A DNA stretch of 64,000 nt, from contig NW_027192194.1 of the NCBI RefSeq assembly GCF_041956535.1, forward strand, positions 752,009 through 816,008, given 5' to 3'. The position numbers were made by a program, and so were the translations under genes. Of the stretch, positions 32,291-43,621 are shown in pieces; the stretch's first letter is position 1; every line of letters begins with the position of its first letter. Under the pieces are notes generated by a model. The model was given only the letters and a program-made list of their open reading frames with translations. It did not search any database and was not told the DNA's origin. The DNA comes from Calcarisporiella thermophila CBS 279.70. Taxonomy: Eukaryota; Calcarisporiellomycota.

Positions 32291-34589
32291 CTACTTGTCT
32301 TCCGGCTTGTGCTGATCTTCAGGTTGCATCTCGATCCGTTCATCGTCCTTCACTAGTTTTAATGGCTTCTTGCCATACGTGCACATTACTTCAATGGAGA
32401 TTTCATTCATGCTCAACTCTTGAGATGCTCTTTGTAGCAGCTCATCATATTCGTCCCCGCTGATATACATCACTTGAGCTAGATGTGGCCGCATTGCAAT
32501 CAAAAACCGCATCCATTGCTCCAGTCCTGACCTCCCATCCCTATCTGAGTGTTTACCAACTGGAAACCTCTGAGTCAGCGACTGAACATCCTCGACACCC
32601 ATTGTCTGTAGAATGTCGCCAACCCTACGGCCCCACGATGGATGAATGTCGCGTGCACGCAGAGTGTTGTAAACTGTATTAGAACACGATCAGTGATCTT
32701 TATCTCTTCCAACTAATGTATGTGATAGATTGTATATACTTACTCCCATCTATCAGCTTCATGGTTGCCCTTTCGTCACACTGGATAGAATAATCTATGG
32801 TTGTTTATGAGTTATGTCAGGAAATTGGTGACCTAATTCAATCAAGTATGTTATGATAAACGATATACCGGCATCAACTATCTCAACATAACCTCCAGGC
32901 TTCAGGGCTCTTAGCAAGTCCCCAATTACATCACCCCACTATCCTTGGAACACTCCGAAGCTCATATGGCGGATGTATACAAAGTCAAACTTATTGTCTT
33001 CGAATGATAGCTTCTTGAGAATGTTCGCGATCTGGAAAGTGCAGTTGGATGGCTTGCTGTGGAGCGGGAACATGTTGCTGATGTCGATACCATAGAACTG
33101 ACTATTCGGATATTCTGAGGCCATCTCCATGGCCCATGTACCTGGTCCACATCTAGGGGATATACAGAATACATCAGGACCTATCGAATAACAGTTTTGA
33201 AGAGTAGCATATACCCTGCATCCAGCACCTTGGCTCCACTTTGCAAAATGATGTGAACGGGTGATAGAAAATCCCGGTTGCCAAATAAGGAGCTAGCAGC
33301 AAGAAATATGTGTTAATAGCCTATCAACCCACTCTACAGAGGAAGCTGTGTACCGGATGAAGTAGTGCTGGCTTATCAGTCGGTCGACCTCCTCTTCGTC
33401 GTTAGGCAGGATATAGTGGACCCCTGCGATTTTTGATTTAATCTTCAAGCATCTTCAGCAAAATTATCTGAACAATTTACCCGGACTTGTGCAAAATCGT
33501 CTTCCCAGCATCCATCTGTTCTCTTTATCGTTGATCGTTGAGTCCGGTAAATCTACTGATGAGAAAACTAATTGTGGCAGATTGGGCTCTGTCAATGTAT
33601 CGTGATTTTTATGAGTCTGTCCCCCTCTCTGTCCCACCGTCGCTGTTACCTCTTCTCTTTCGGGTGCGTCATCCATGAATCGGACTCTTCGAGGGGGAGA
33701 TGAAAATGGTTTTTCATACTTCGGAGCCGATATACCAATAGGCTTTTCCCTTAACCACGATTCCAAATGCATAAGCGTGCCTCCTCCACTCAGCTTGGTG
33801 AATGCATAGGAAACACTTCGAGACTTCGACAGGTTGCTATCACAGAATTCTCATTCAACAATTCTGTTGAATGAGAATTCTCTGATAGCACTTGAGAAAG
33901 TCGGGTTGAACAAGAAGATAATCAGGTTGAAAACTCCTTCTTCACGAAAAATTGTAGTGAAGACTCTAATCGCACATGCAATTATGACCGTGAAGGAATA
34001 CAAGATGCATGCAAAGACGACGGCACTGACAATCACAGTAATTGCCATCTCCACTTCATAGGACCAATACAATAATAATATATTCTGTGAGATATATACT
34101 ACGATTAGATATCTGATTACATATACAATACAATAGCTTTACCAGTTTGGAGCTATACTCCAAAGTTCCGCAAAAAAGAAAGGGTGAAGATATAGAGAAA
34201 GACACTAAAGTAGACGCAGGAAGATACCACTTCTGGAAACTCGCAATATTCAAGTGTTTATGGAAGGCTGAGAGTTGAAGATCCAATGCGATACAAACGG
34301 TAAGTAATGAGAACCACATGGGGAAAAAATAAAAGGACCAAAGTATAATCCGGCCAAGCCAATAATTGTTAGGTATAAAAACAGAACAGAAATCTCTCTC
34401 CATGTATATAACATAAAGGCTCCGATTGAGGGCATCAGCAAGACCAATCCAGAAGCTGAGCCTAAAAGAAGCGCTGCGTGTAGCCTGAGGTTGGGTATAA
34501 CGAAGGAAAGCGACAAGGATCATTATGAGAGCAGCGCATGCAATTGATGCGAAATTGATTATTAGTTCTTCTGAAATTGCGAATTTCAT
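32291..34589 (-). pseudogene. Decayed receptor-methyltransferase fusion, second copy
   Basis: Seven exons match the intact fusion gene: complement(32291-32673, 32744-32794, 32869-33152, 33215-33292, 33354-33423, 33481-34084, 34143-34589). Exon lengths are identical or close (284, 78, 70 and 51 bp). The receptor part begins MKFAISEELIINFASI, and the enzyme part keeps WMLGRRFCTSPG, VLDAGCGPGTW and IRHMSFG. Three lesions are visible. About 70 residues covering loop 3 and helix 6 are deleted in frame (FREEGVFNL junction near 33944). A fold-back palindrome puts TGA in frame right after helix 7 (near 33868). A TAG replaces a Glu codon in FQG*WGDVIG (near 32938). It still has the fused layout, so fusion preceded the duplication of this pair. 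A shortened transcript product cannot be excluded. Confidence 0.82.
33839..33889. repeat. Fold-back palindrome inside the pseudogene
   Basis: The 22-bp arms TATCACAGAATTCTCATTCAAC (33839-33860) and 33868-33889 (inverted, one mismatch) surround a 7-bp spacer. In the intact paralogue only one arm-equivalent exists (the IREFSFN codons). The second arm therefore arose as a local inverted duplication, which also created the premature stop. Confidence 0.85.
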
Positions 34590-34740
34590 TTTCAACTCCC
34601 TGGAAATAACACATCTCAAAATAAAAATCCCCTCTAATCTAAATGCCTACAGATTAAGCTTACTTTTTTTGTGTGCATAGAGAAATGTTAAGGCCATTAA
34701 GATATTTTACCTCCGTTTTATCATTACATGCTAGTAATTA

Positions 34741-34762
34741 TTTTTTCTCGAGGACAAAACTT
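34741..34762 (-). promoter_or_regulatory. Shared receptor-upstream motif, copy 3
   Basis: Coding-strand core AAGTTTTGTCCTCGAGAAAA, about 152 bp upstream of the pseudogene's start codon. It matches copy 2 exactly and copy 1 with one change. Confidence 0.55.
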
Positions 34763-36825
34763 AGTAAATTATATTAACTCTATTTAGTGTTAGATTTTAA
34801 CCATATGCATTTCGTGTTGGTAGTAAATCAATTAATCCTTGCTAAATTAATAAGGCTATTTCTACCTTCTTATTTCTAACAACTTGTTAAATGCTCGCAA
34901 CGACCTATATTTTCTTTTATAAAACACCAACTCGAAATTTTTTGTATATATCTCCAAGGATAACTACGAAATGAAATTAGAAGTTCTTAATGTAGACCCT
35001 TGAACATCCTGGTCACGAACACTTAACGCCAACGCATGTTGTTTTGCGCATGACTTATTACAATCACACATTGCCTTGAAAAGAGATATGGCTAGTATGT
35101 ATCCTATCAGACCAAAAAGGCAGTCAGTTATTAAGTAGCTTGAAATAGCTGGGTTTAATCTACACTTAGTTCAACTACATCTAATAGCATGGTGCCAGCT
35201 AAAAGGGAATGATGTTATTTAAGTATAAAGCTCTTAATCAATGGCGACAGATCAAATTTAAATATCAAAACAATCTTAATGAATAAGATCATGTTATAGC
35301 TTCACCATGAAAAATTCATGTCCTCAGTAAGTAAAGTCTAGATAATAATAATCATCGATTTATAGGTACAAGTAGGGCTCCGGAATGACCCGAGTTAGAG
35401 CGAATATTTTCTTAATCTCTAATAGTCACCTTTAATGATATTATAAGTTCCTTTATATCTTGCATAAAATTCTGATAAAAGAAAACATTGGGCAACATGG
35501 ATGAGCAAAATATGCTACTGGTATTGCATTTTCTTGAGATTACAATAGGATATACATATAATTATATTAGGATAAATATCATTATAGATAAAAGTATAGT
35601 AGTATTGATAAAAAAAAAGGTACATATAAGAGAAAGGAAGCCAAAATTCAATATTGAATCGGTTAAACGAGTTAAAAGTCCACTCAATTAGCTGAAAAAA
35701 AAAATATAAGAATATCAACGAATTTTTTATTTTGCCTCAAGCTTTATAACTACTTATGATTTAAACTATCCCTATGTAATAAGTCGAAAGGCAATATATA
35801 TTAATTGATCTCGAATTGCCCTTAGAGCGCAAATAAAACTTTTCTAAGAAAGTTAGGTGTGACCAGTGACTTTGGCATTGAGAAAATAGCTTTAAATACA
35901 CGATGCAAAAGATCACGAGCTTCTATTAATGCGAGATTACATGGTAGCTTTCACAAATAGAGGCCTCAGAATGCTTTAGAGAGGGTGATGAAATGATCAT
36001 TAGAGCAATACGTATAAAAAAGACATTAAACCGTGTGTTCAACACAAATAGTAATGGTAAATATAATCGTATCTTTCTACTATACATCTTTTGCTAAGGT
36101 AGCTATAGTTCAGGAATATTTTCTCAACTGCATAACATACTTTATTGATAAATGATACGGATTATATTAATCTGCTCACGATTATTCCAGCGTCATGCAT
36201 TTGGAAAGCTTTCAACTGTGATTCAGTACAAAGTATGAAGTCTTAATTTCACAAATCCTAATTTCCTTACTCTTAACATTGGCTAAAATCCATTTCGTTA
36301 AAAATATCCTCTCTTGCAAGTCGCAGAGTTGGCCTGCAAACTCTGTAAGATCGGGTGCCAAGCTAATAACCTGTCTTCAAAACAAAAACGTTCTTTAGAT
36401 GTCATGTGTCGCGCCGCGGAATAGAGGCTTTTCTATATCGAATTTGATAAAGCCAAAAATAAACGACCACGCAGTTAAAAATAGACCAATGAATTGCGAT
36501 TTGTGCAACGTTACCAAGATCGAACACTCTCTGAAACGTATCGATGGCTGTCGCATATTAATGAGCTTAAAACACGTTTTGAAGGCGGCTACTCGTTTGA
36601 TGGCATCGGATGGAGAAGAAAAGCTAATAATTAAAAAGCCACTCGGATAGATTCAACTCAATAAATATCATTGTTTCCGTTGGCGCTATTTTATTTGTTT
36701 TTTATCGTCTTCCTTGGTCCTCCCTCCCTCCCCTGCCTACTCCTTATTCATTCTTCCCCTGTCAATTCCCGAAACTCATAGCTCCTTCCCCTCTCCGCTC
36801 CTTTGGTTTATTCTTCTCCCCTACA
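34763..36825. other. 2-kb AT-rich spacer
   Basis: No gene is supported. The last ~130 bp (36700-36825) are C/T-rich and form the promoter/leader of the second chitin deacetylase gene. An 83-codon frame at 36399-36650 has no recognisable domain. Confidence 0.45.
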
Positions 36826-37852
36826 ATGCGCTGCACTCTCTTTTTCTTCATTCTCGCTACGACCTTCTCTCTGCTTTGTGGCCTTGGCTCGGCTGCAAGG
36901 GCTCGCGTTTACACTAAATGCGCCCGACCTGGTACATTTGCCATCACATTTGACGACGGACCTTATATCTACACCGAACAATTGGTGGACTGGCTTAACA
37001 AAAACAAATTTGTCGCAACGTAATTATTTAGCGCTATTTGAGGCATTTGTGTTTCAAAATTCCCTCCCCTTGCCCTCTAACTTCCTCTCTGTGCATATCC
37101 ATAGATTTTTCGTGAATGGTGATAACTGGGGAAGCATTTACGACTATGCCGCTGTTCTTAGGAAGGCCTATAATGCTGGCCACTTAATCGCGTCACATAC
37201 ATGGTCGCATGCAGATCTCACTAAGCTTAGCACGACTCAAATCAGGACCGAAATGACGCGGTTGGAAGCTGCCCTAAAGAAAATATTAGGCGTGCGTCCC
37301 ACGTGAGTTCTAAGATGTATCAATTTTATCGAGCAAACTTCTGACATTTCCTGGTTTGCTTTAGTTTCATGCGCCCCCCTTATGGCAGCTGTAAGTTTTT
37401 GTTGTTTTCTTCTATCTTAATTCATCTTGGGAATGGGAAGCTTACTGATGCAAAACATCTTTTTCGCACTCCAGCGAATAACAAGGTGCTTGATACTCTA
37501 GGAAATCTTGGCTACAAGGTTATCTTGTGGGATATCGATACTCTCGATTACAATGGGGATGTTGAGGCTTCAAAGAATATCTACGAAACCAGCTTGCAAA
37601 ATTCAAACTCACGTACGGACGCACACATGTAAGAACGTCAATTATCATCAGATACAAATTCTCATTGGGCTCTACATTTTTTATACTAACTATGGCACAT
37701 TAACCATTAGTGCTCTGCAGCACGATGTGCATCAAGCCACCGTGGACCAACTCGCAAAATTTGCGTACGACTATGTACACAAGAAGGGTTACCGTACGGT
37801 GACTGTGGCTGAGTGTCTTGGATTTGGCAAGGGGGCTGGTTACCGCAAATGA
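36826..37852 (+). CDS. Secreted polysaccharide (chitin) deacetylase, CE4 family, copy 2
   Basis: Exons 36826-37019, 37105-37302, 37365-37390, 37475-37628 and 37711-37852 give 237 residues. Signal peptide LFFFILATTFSLLCGLGSAA. CE4 motifs: TFDDGP, SHTWSH, RPPYGS, LWDIDTLDY and LQHDVH. It has the shortest N-terminal region of the three copies and an extra intron directly after the RPPYG motif, which leaves a 26-bp mini-exon (37365-37390). The mini-exon is needed to retain the motif-3 arginine. The predicted role is chitin-to-chitosan conversion during wall assembly, outside the cell. No binding module or GPI anchor is seen. It is convergent with the MFS transporter gene. Confidence 0.9.
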
Positions 37853-38184
37853 ATTGCTTCTCAGGATTTCTTGGAATATTTATATAATCTTATCAAGTAT
37901 TTAAATTATCCTCAATAATGAGCCATGTCAAGATCAAGACACGGATAATTTAGTTGACCACCACCAAGTGTCGTAAGCCTAATTCATTAGCTGATTTTGC
38001 ACTCTATTTTGCGCGGAATATTTTGTGGTGGATATAAATTATAGAAAAGAGAAAAAAGTAAAATTTTTGGATATTAAGATAAATAGGAAAATAGTAGATT
38101 AAATAAATAATGTATGATATTGGTGATACATATGGATATGCAGTTTAGGGATAGAGAATTAAGCAAAGAAGAATCACTTGGTAC
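37853..38184. other. Short convergent spacer
   Basis: A 332-bp AT-rich spacer between the chitin deacetylase and the transporter gene ends. Nothing else is seen. Confidence 0.6.
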
Positions 38185-40359
38185 TCAGAGCGAGAACCGA
38201 AAAGCCAAATCTCTATCTGTCATTTCTCTGGTATAAATACCGGCTTTCTCCTGCTCCTGCCCATGCGGATCACTCAACTCCGCCGCAGTTTGTCGTTCTC
38301 GCGCACGATTCAGGATATATAGGTGGAGCTTAATACCAAGAGCCAGGACAATGGTCAGGCACATCACTGCGAAACAGATAGAGTGGCCCCGAACTTTCGT
38401 AGTATGAATCAAACAGTATTAGTCAACAAGTGCCGAACCAAAGGAAACGTATTCAATGCGAGTTTACCATAGTCAGGCTGGTCATCTTTGCGATATATAA
38501 GTGGTCCAGTTGCACCAATTGCGTTGCCAACCGTGGTCATGAAAGCAATGGCTACATTGCGCTTCTCGGCGGGGTAAAAATTAGATGTGCACCACGTCAA
38601 CCCTATGGGGGTAGTGGGAAAGGCTCTGTAGCAACAGATGCATGTGAGAAGCATCTTACTTCTGCACAGCCGCGTTATAACTTACCCCGCATACACCAGG
38701 AAGATTGCAAAATAGCGCACGGCATTGTTTCGCACTAACATCAAAATAAGGAAACCGATTGTCCCAACAGCTGCGATCAGTGCAATATGGAGCCCACGCT
38801 CGTAACGCAATTCACTGTGCATCGATAGCAAAATCGTCAGCAGACACGCCACAACATTCGGTGCCACACTCAAAGCTTGAGAAGTAAGCGTATCGTTCCC
38901 CATTTGGTTGATGATACTGGGCAAAAAATACACAATAGCATAGAGGGGGAAGGTAAAGGTGCCACAAAGCACGCCAAACAGATATAGTCTTGGTTCGCGG
39001 AACACATCCATGACCCAGTGCAACTTGACTCGTGTCATTTTTTCTTCGTGGAATCGAACATCCCGCTGAAGTCGCTCCACGGCGAGCTTTCGTTCTTCCG
39101 AGGTGAGAAACTTGGCATTGGTAGGGAAATCTGGAAGCAAGAGGAAAGTGAAGAAGGCAACTATAATAGTGGGGAGACCCTCGATAATAAAGAGCCACTG
39201 CCAAGGTCGCAGCGGTTGACTGATGCGCGTTATTCCAAATGCAATCATACCACCTGAATGATTCGTATCATATTACCATGACCAGAAGTTTCATTAGATT
39301 CTTGGCAATGGTATATAAAATCTTATTATATTACCAAAAGCCCCGGCAAGACTTGCACCAGCAAAGACATAGGCCAGGCGAGATGTGATTTCATGTCTTC
39401 GGTACCAGAGTGTCAAGTCTGTTAAATAAAAATTGAAAATAAAAATTGCCGCTATTATTAGTAAAGCTGATAGCCCCCCTGCTACTTACAATAAATTAGT
39501 CCAGGAAAGAGTCCAGCTTCAAATAGACCAAGTAAGCTATTTGCAATATCAGCTGATCAGCATCACCATGTCCAATATATACTTTTTGATGAATTCCTTA
39601 CAATCTCGTAGAGAGCAAGCTCTTGAAATCGGTCGAGAAAGCCATGCAAACCGCTATTATCCCCCAAAGTAACATGATTAAAGACAGCCATAGCGAAGGT
39701 CGAAGCTAAGAGAACACATAAAAGAGAAATCAGTCTAACTTATGTAAAGTTCAAACATTCAAAAGCTTACTCTTTTTAGCGCAATATTGGAAGGAATTTC
39801 GAATAGTGCGTAGCCTGTAAAAGACATATTAGAAGACAACTGAAAAGTTGTAGTTAAAATTGCGGAATTACCAAAGAAGAATATGATAATGCACCACAGA
39901 AATTGCCCCTCTGTGAGATTAAGATCCTTTTCTATATCAGCTATTTTGGCCTAATGAGGTAGATAATTAGTTGGATATGGGAAGTTCAGAAACACAATGG
40001 AATCAGATATATATACATTCGAAATATTCGTTCGATCGAGGAAAGAAAGCAAGTAGAGCAATGTTCCGAACTAAAAAGTAAATACGGGAATTCAAGTCAA
40101 TAAAGACACGATTTTTTTTAAAAAATAATCGCGTAGGTTACTCAACTGGAAGAATGCGTTTATCGAGCTTCCGAAGCAACCGTTTTTCAGCATCAGGATC
40201 GATGCTTAATTCTTCATTCACGACCCCTTGTGCTTGGGGGTAATCACGAGTCTCTTTACTCTTGGTGCCCATTGCAATAGGGATTTCGGTTTGATTATCT
40301 TCGGGATGTGTGTCCTCCTTCTGGTCCATATCCTTAATTTCAACAAGGAAATTTTTCAT
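38185..40359 (-). CDS. MFS transporter, Dal5/anion:cation symporter type
   Basis: Ten exons, complement(38185-38393, 38468-38625, 38686-39253, 39335-39418, 39490-39536, 39602-39705, 39771-39814, 39872-39950, 40017-40070, 40147-40359), join in frame to 519 residues. The N-terminal tail (~60 residues) is acidic and hydrophilic. Helix 1 begins with LLYLLSFLDRTN, the hallmark of the allantoate/nicotinate permease family. Also typical are FEIPSNIALKR, LLGLFEAGLFPG (helix 4), WYRRHEI, WQWLFIIEGLPT (helix 6), LPDFPTNAKFLTSEER in the central loop, and YVRGHSICFAV near the last helices. The family moves organic anions such as allantoate, nicotinate, pantothenate or biotin across the plasma membrane with protons. 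The substrate here is unknown. The first donor (GTTGAG at 40146) is non-consensus but is required to match the family spacing. Confidence 0.85.
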
Positions 40360-42024
40360 AACGCTTTGTATTTATACGGAAGTGAGTGGCTTAATTCGCT
40401 AGCAATCATCTTCACTATAATAGGAAGTACAGCCCTGACAATCAGGGGTTGGACAGGGCATGACTTTAGTCTGAATATACTCGGACACAGAGTATAAAAT
40501 CGAAAGGCCGCCTTGATAGACAACTCGTCGAGCAGCTGCGAAAATACGTTATGACTAACTTATTTTAGCAAAGATCGGACCTGCTATTCACCAAATGGAA
40601 ATATAGAGTCGCAACGTGCCTCCTAGCTAGGAAATTCTAGTAAAGTCCTACGTATTGCTTCAACTAAATCCTAATGTTTTGAACTCACTATTAATATCGC
40701 GTGCCCTCTTCTATAAGTAAATATGGAACTAAATCCCTGTGCTCTAACCATCTTTGGAATTTTTCATATTGCTAGTGGAATCCACCTTTCTCAAGAGATT
40801 TTCGTATTATACATGGAAGATTCATTTTGGCTTACTCCTTCTAATTACTATATACTACCTAATTACTTATATTTAAAATTTCATAAGCGGCGACTAGCTT
40901 CAGCATTCATATACTCAAAATATCCTTTCCCACCGTTCATATGAACTCCAGACATTGCATGGTATAATGTGCATGGTATAATGAGCTGCATGAATTGTGG
41001 CAAGTTTTTCCCAATGTGACATTCTTGAACCTTTAACATACAGTAAGATAGATTGGTGAGTGTGAATTTATTAATACTTGAGAGAAAAATTGGATGGGGG
41101 GAAATGCGTTCCTAGGCTATTTTCATCCAAATTTCAAGCGCAAGTACACATCAAGCTCTAGAGCCATCTAGCAAAATTTGCGGGTATAGTGTGCAGGGGC
41201 AGATGGAGTTTATGAGTGCGTAGTTAAAAGTGTGATTTATTTTATAAGATATTTGATTGATTTGATTGAAAGAAAATGAAATAAAAAAAAATAGAGCGAT
41301 CCAGCACAGAGCTTTAAATCCTTTCATCGAGTGAGACAAGAGTGCCTTAGCTTCTAGAGCAATATCAGGATCTCGTATATAATTTATTTCAGCAGTGGGA
41401 CTAATCATATTCCCTGCTGAACTGGGATTCTACGAGAACCGTGCCCTCTCTTAATGACACGCCTCCAAGTGTATCGTGGGTAGAAAACTGTCTATATAGA
41501 AACTCGTATAACCGCTTGACTGGCAGGCCGGTTACCTTATTTCCCTAGCCTCGTACGCAAGCAGTGCTTATATCTCTTGTGATAGTAAGAATAAGGTTTT
41601 TCCATCGGAGTCGCACACTCAACTGATTCATTTTGCAACATGAACGATAAATACTCGACGAAAGATTATGAGGTGAATACGGAATTTTGATCGGATCCGT
41701 TTTCACGGACCACCCCCCGTTTTTAGAACCTGATCTCGATGTTGTCCCCTTTGCTCCCGCCAACCGAATTTTATATTTAGTTTTGCAGTGTGACAATTTC
41801 GGTATTGGAGTGTTTCGGTACGACGAGTGTCAGAAAATGCGAAATTAAATTTCCATGGCACTTATATATTAATGAGGGCATCTAATAAATGCTTGCTGTA
41901 AATACGGTTTCTTTATTAACGCTTTCTCCTCCCTCTCAAAGCCATTCTCTCTTTTTTTTTTTCCTCTCCCTCTGGTTTACTCTTTTTTCTTTTCTTTATT
42001 GCGATCTCCTATATTCTCACAAAT
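40360..42024. other. 1.7-kb divergent spacer, no gene seen
   Basis: Between the MFS transporter (minus) and the third chitin deacetylase (plus). Short frames at 40723-40944, 41151-41408 and 41545-41796 have no domain features. The stretch 41900-42010 is strongly C/T-rich, as a promoter/5' UTR. Confidence 0.5.
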
Positions 42025-43201
42025 ATGCGCGTCATTTCTTATCTCTCCCTCTTACTGCTGGCCGCCTCGGTCTCTTCAGCTGCAAAGTAGGTCACTCACT
42101 GGATTAGCTCTGCCCACGTTTCGCTGATTGACATGCTATGCATTTGATTCTAGGAGTAGCAATGCCACTATGAATGCAGCCATTCAGGGCTCCGTAAACC
42201 TTGGGAATGCCACCACTACCCAAAAGCCAGCAGGGGGCGAAACCTCGGTAAAAACAGGAAGTAAAAATTCCACAGAAACGACTGCAGTTAATGCCACCGG
42301 CACAGAATCAGCCGTGGCCCAAGTGATCACCAAGTGCACTGTCCCAGGCACGTTTGCTATCACCTTTGATGACGGGCCGTTTCAGTTCACAGAGGGTTTG
42401 GTCGACTATCTCAACCAGAACAAACTCAAGGCAACGTAAGTTAAACGCTTCATCTGGGGTTTTGCCATTTTGGTGGTGGTGATTGTGAAGTACCAAGGCT
42501 CACCTTCTCTGCTCTCTCGCTTGTCCAGGTTCTTTGTCAACGGAAAGAATTATGATCGTATCGAAACCTATGCCAAGGTAGTCAAGAAGATGTTCGACTC
42601 AGGACATCAAATTGGCTCGCACACCTGGTCGCATAAGGACCTCGCCACTTTGAAAGAATCAAGCATTCGGTGCCAGATGAAGAAGCTCGACTGCCACCTT
42701 AAGAAGATCATTGGTGTGCGGCCGATATACATGAGACCACCTTTCGGATCGGTGAATAAGCTCTGCTTGAGGGTGCTCGGTGAGATGGGATACAAGGTGG
42801 TGACGTGGGATGTGGACTCGAAGGATTATGAGGTCAACAACCTCGAGAAGGAACAAGCGAATTATCAGAAGGACTTGAATGGTGCAGACCCCAAGACCAC
42901 CGGCCATATGTAAGTTTTATTGGTTGGTTCCGGCGGGCCGGCGTCATATTGCAGCACGTACTGACCATACAATGTTTCCTTCACCTTATAGCTCCCTACA
43001 ACACGATGTCTACAACATCACAGCAGGACAACTTGCTCCCTGGGCATTTGACTTCGTACAAAAGCAGGGCTATAAGGTATGATAGAAATGTAAGAATCGC
43101 TTATAGAATAGGCTCGCTCACATTGTGTCTCTCTGCTATAGGCGGTCACCGTTGCTGAATGCCTGAACGATAGCGATCCAAAAAATTGGTATCGCGCCTA
43201 A
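42025..43201 (+). CDS. Secreted polysaccharide (chitin) deacetylase, CE4 family, copy 3
   Basis: Exons 42025-42086, 42154-42435, 42529-42909, 42992-43076 and 43142-43201 give 289 residues. Signal peptide RVISYLSLLLLAASVSSAA. A Ser/Thr/Asn-rich spacer of ~65 residues follows, with several N-x-S/T sites, so it is probably glycosylated. CE4 motifs: TFDDGP, SHTWSH, RPPFGS, WDVDSKDY and LQHDVY. Compared with the other two copies it lacks the intron before RPP(Y/F)G and has extra introns after the signal peptide and before AVTVAECL. The extra spacer and Cys pair (RCQMKKLDCH) suggest a distinct wall location. It is about 7 kb from copy 2. Confidence 0.92.
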
Positions 43202-43621
43202 AATTCTGTGCATGACAGCCGTTAACTTTTTCTCAATTTTTCGAATGCTCTCCTGGTCGAGGCCAAATCTATCATCACTCAGCAATTCCTTATCTAATCC
43301 TCTCCTTCAGCTTAGAGTTTTTTTTTCTTCTCCTGTTACCATATTTTAGTAATTCCACCCATGTGTAGACGCCATATTTAATTATATAGTGAATTTAATA
43401 ATACCACACATATGGATTGAATGAAGTTTTTTTCACATGTGTCTGCGCCACATGTTCTATCCTCACGTAGAATTTTCAAAGAGGTAGAAAACGACTTGAA
43501 GCACGATTAGTATCAGTCAACTTCATTCTTTTCTTTCCCCCCTCTATATTTATTTTTCTCATCAAGCTGCGGTCAAGGCCTGCCTAATTCTCTATTTGGA
43601 TAAAATTGTCTGGGTTGAAAG
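43202..43621. other. Intergenic spacer
   Basis: 420 bp between plus-strand genes. It holds a 3' UTR and a promoter; no other element is seen. Confidence 0.6.
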
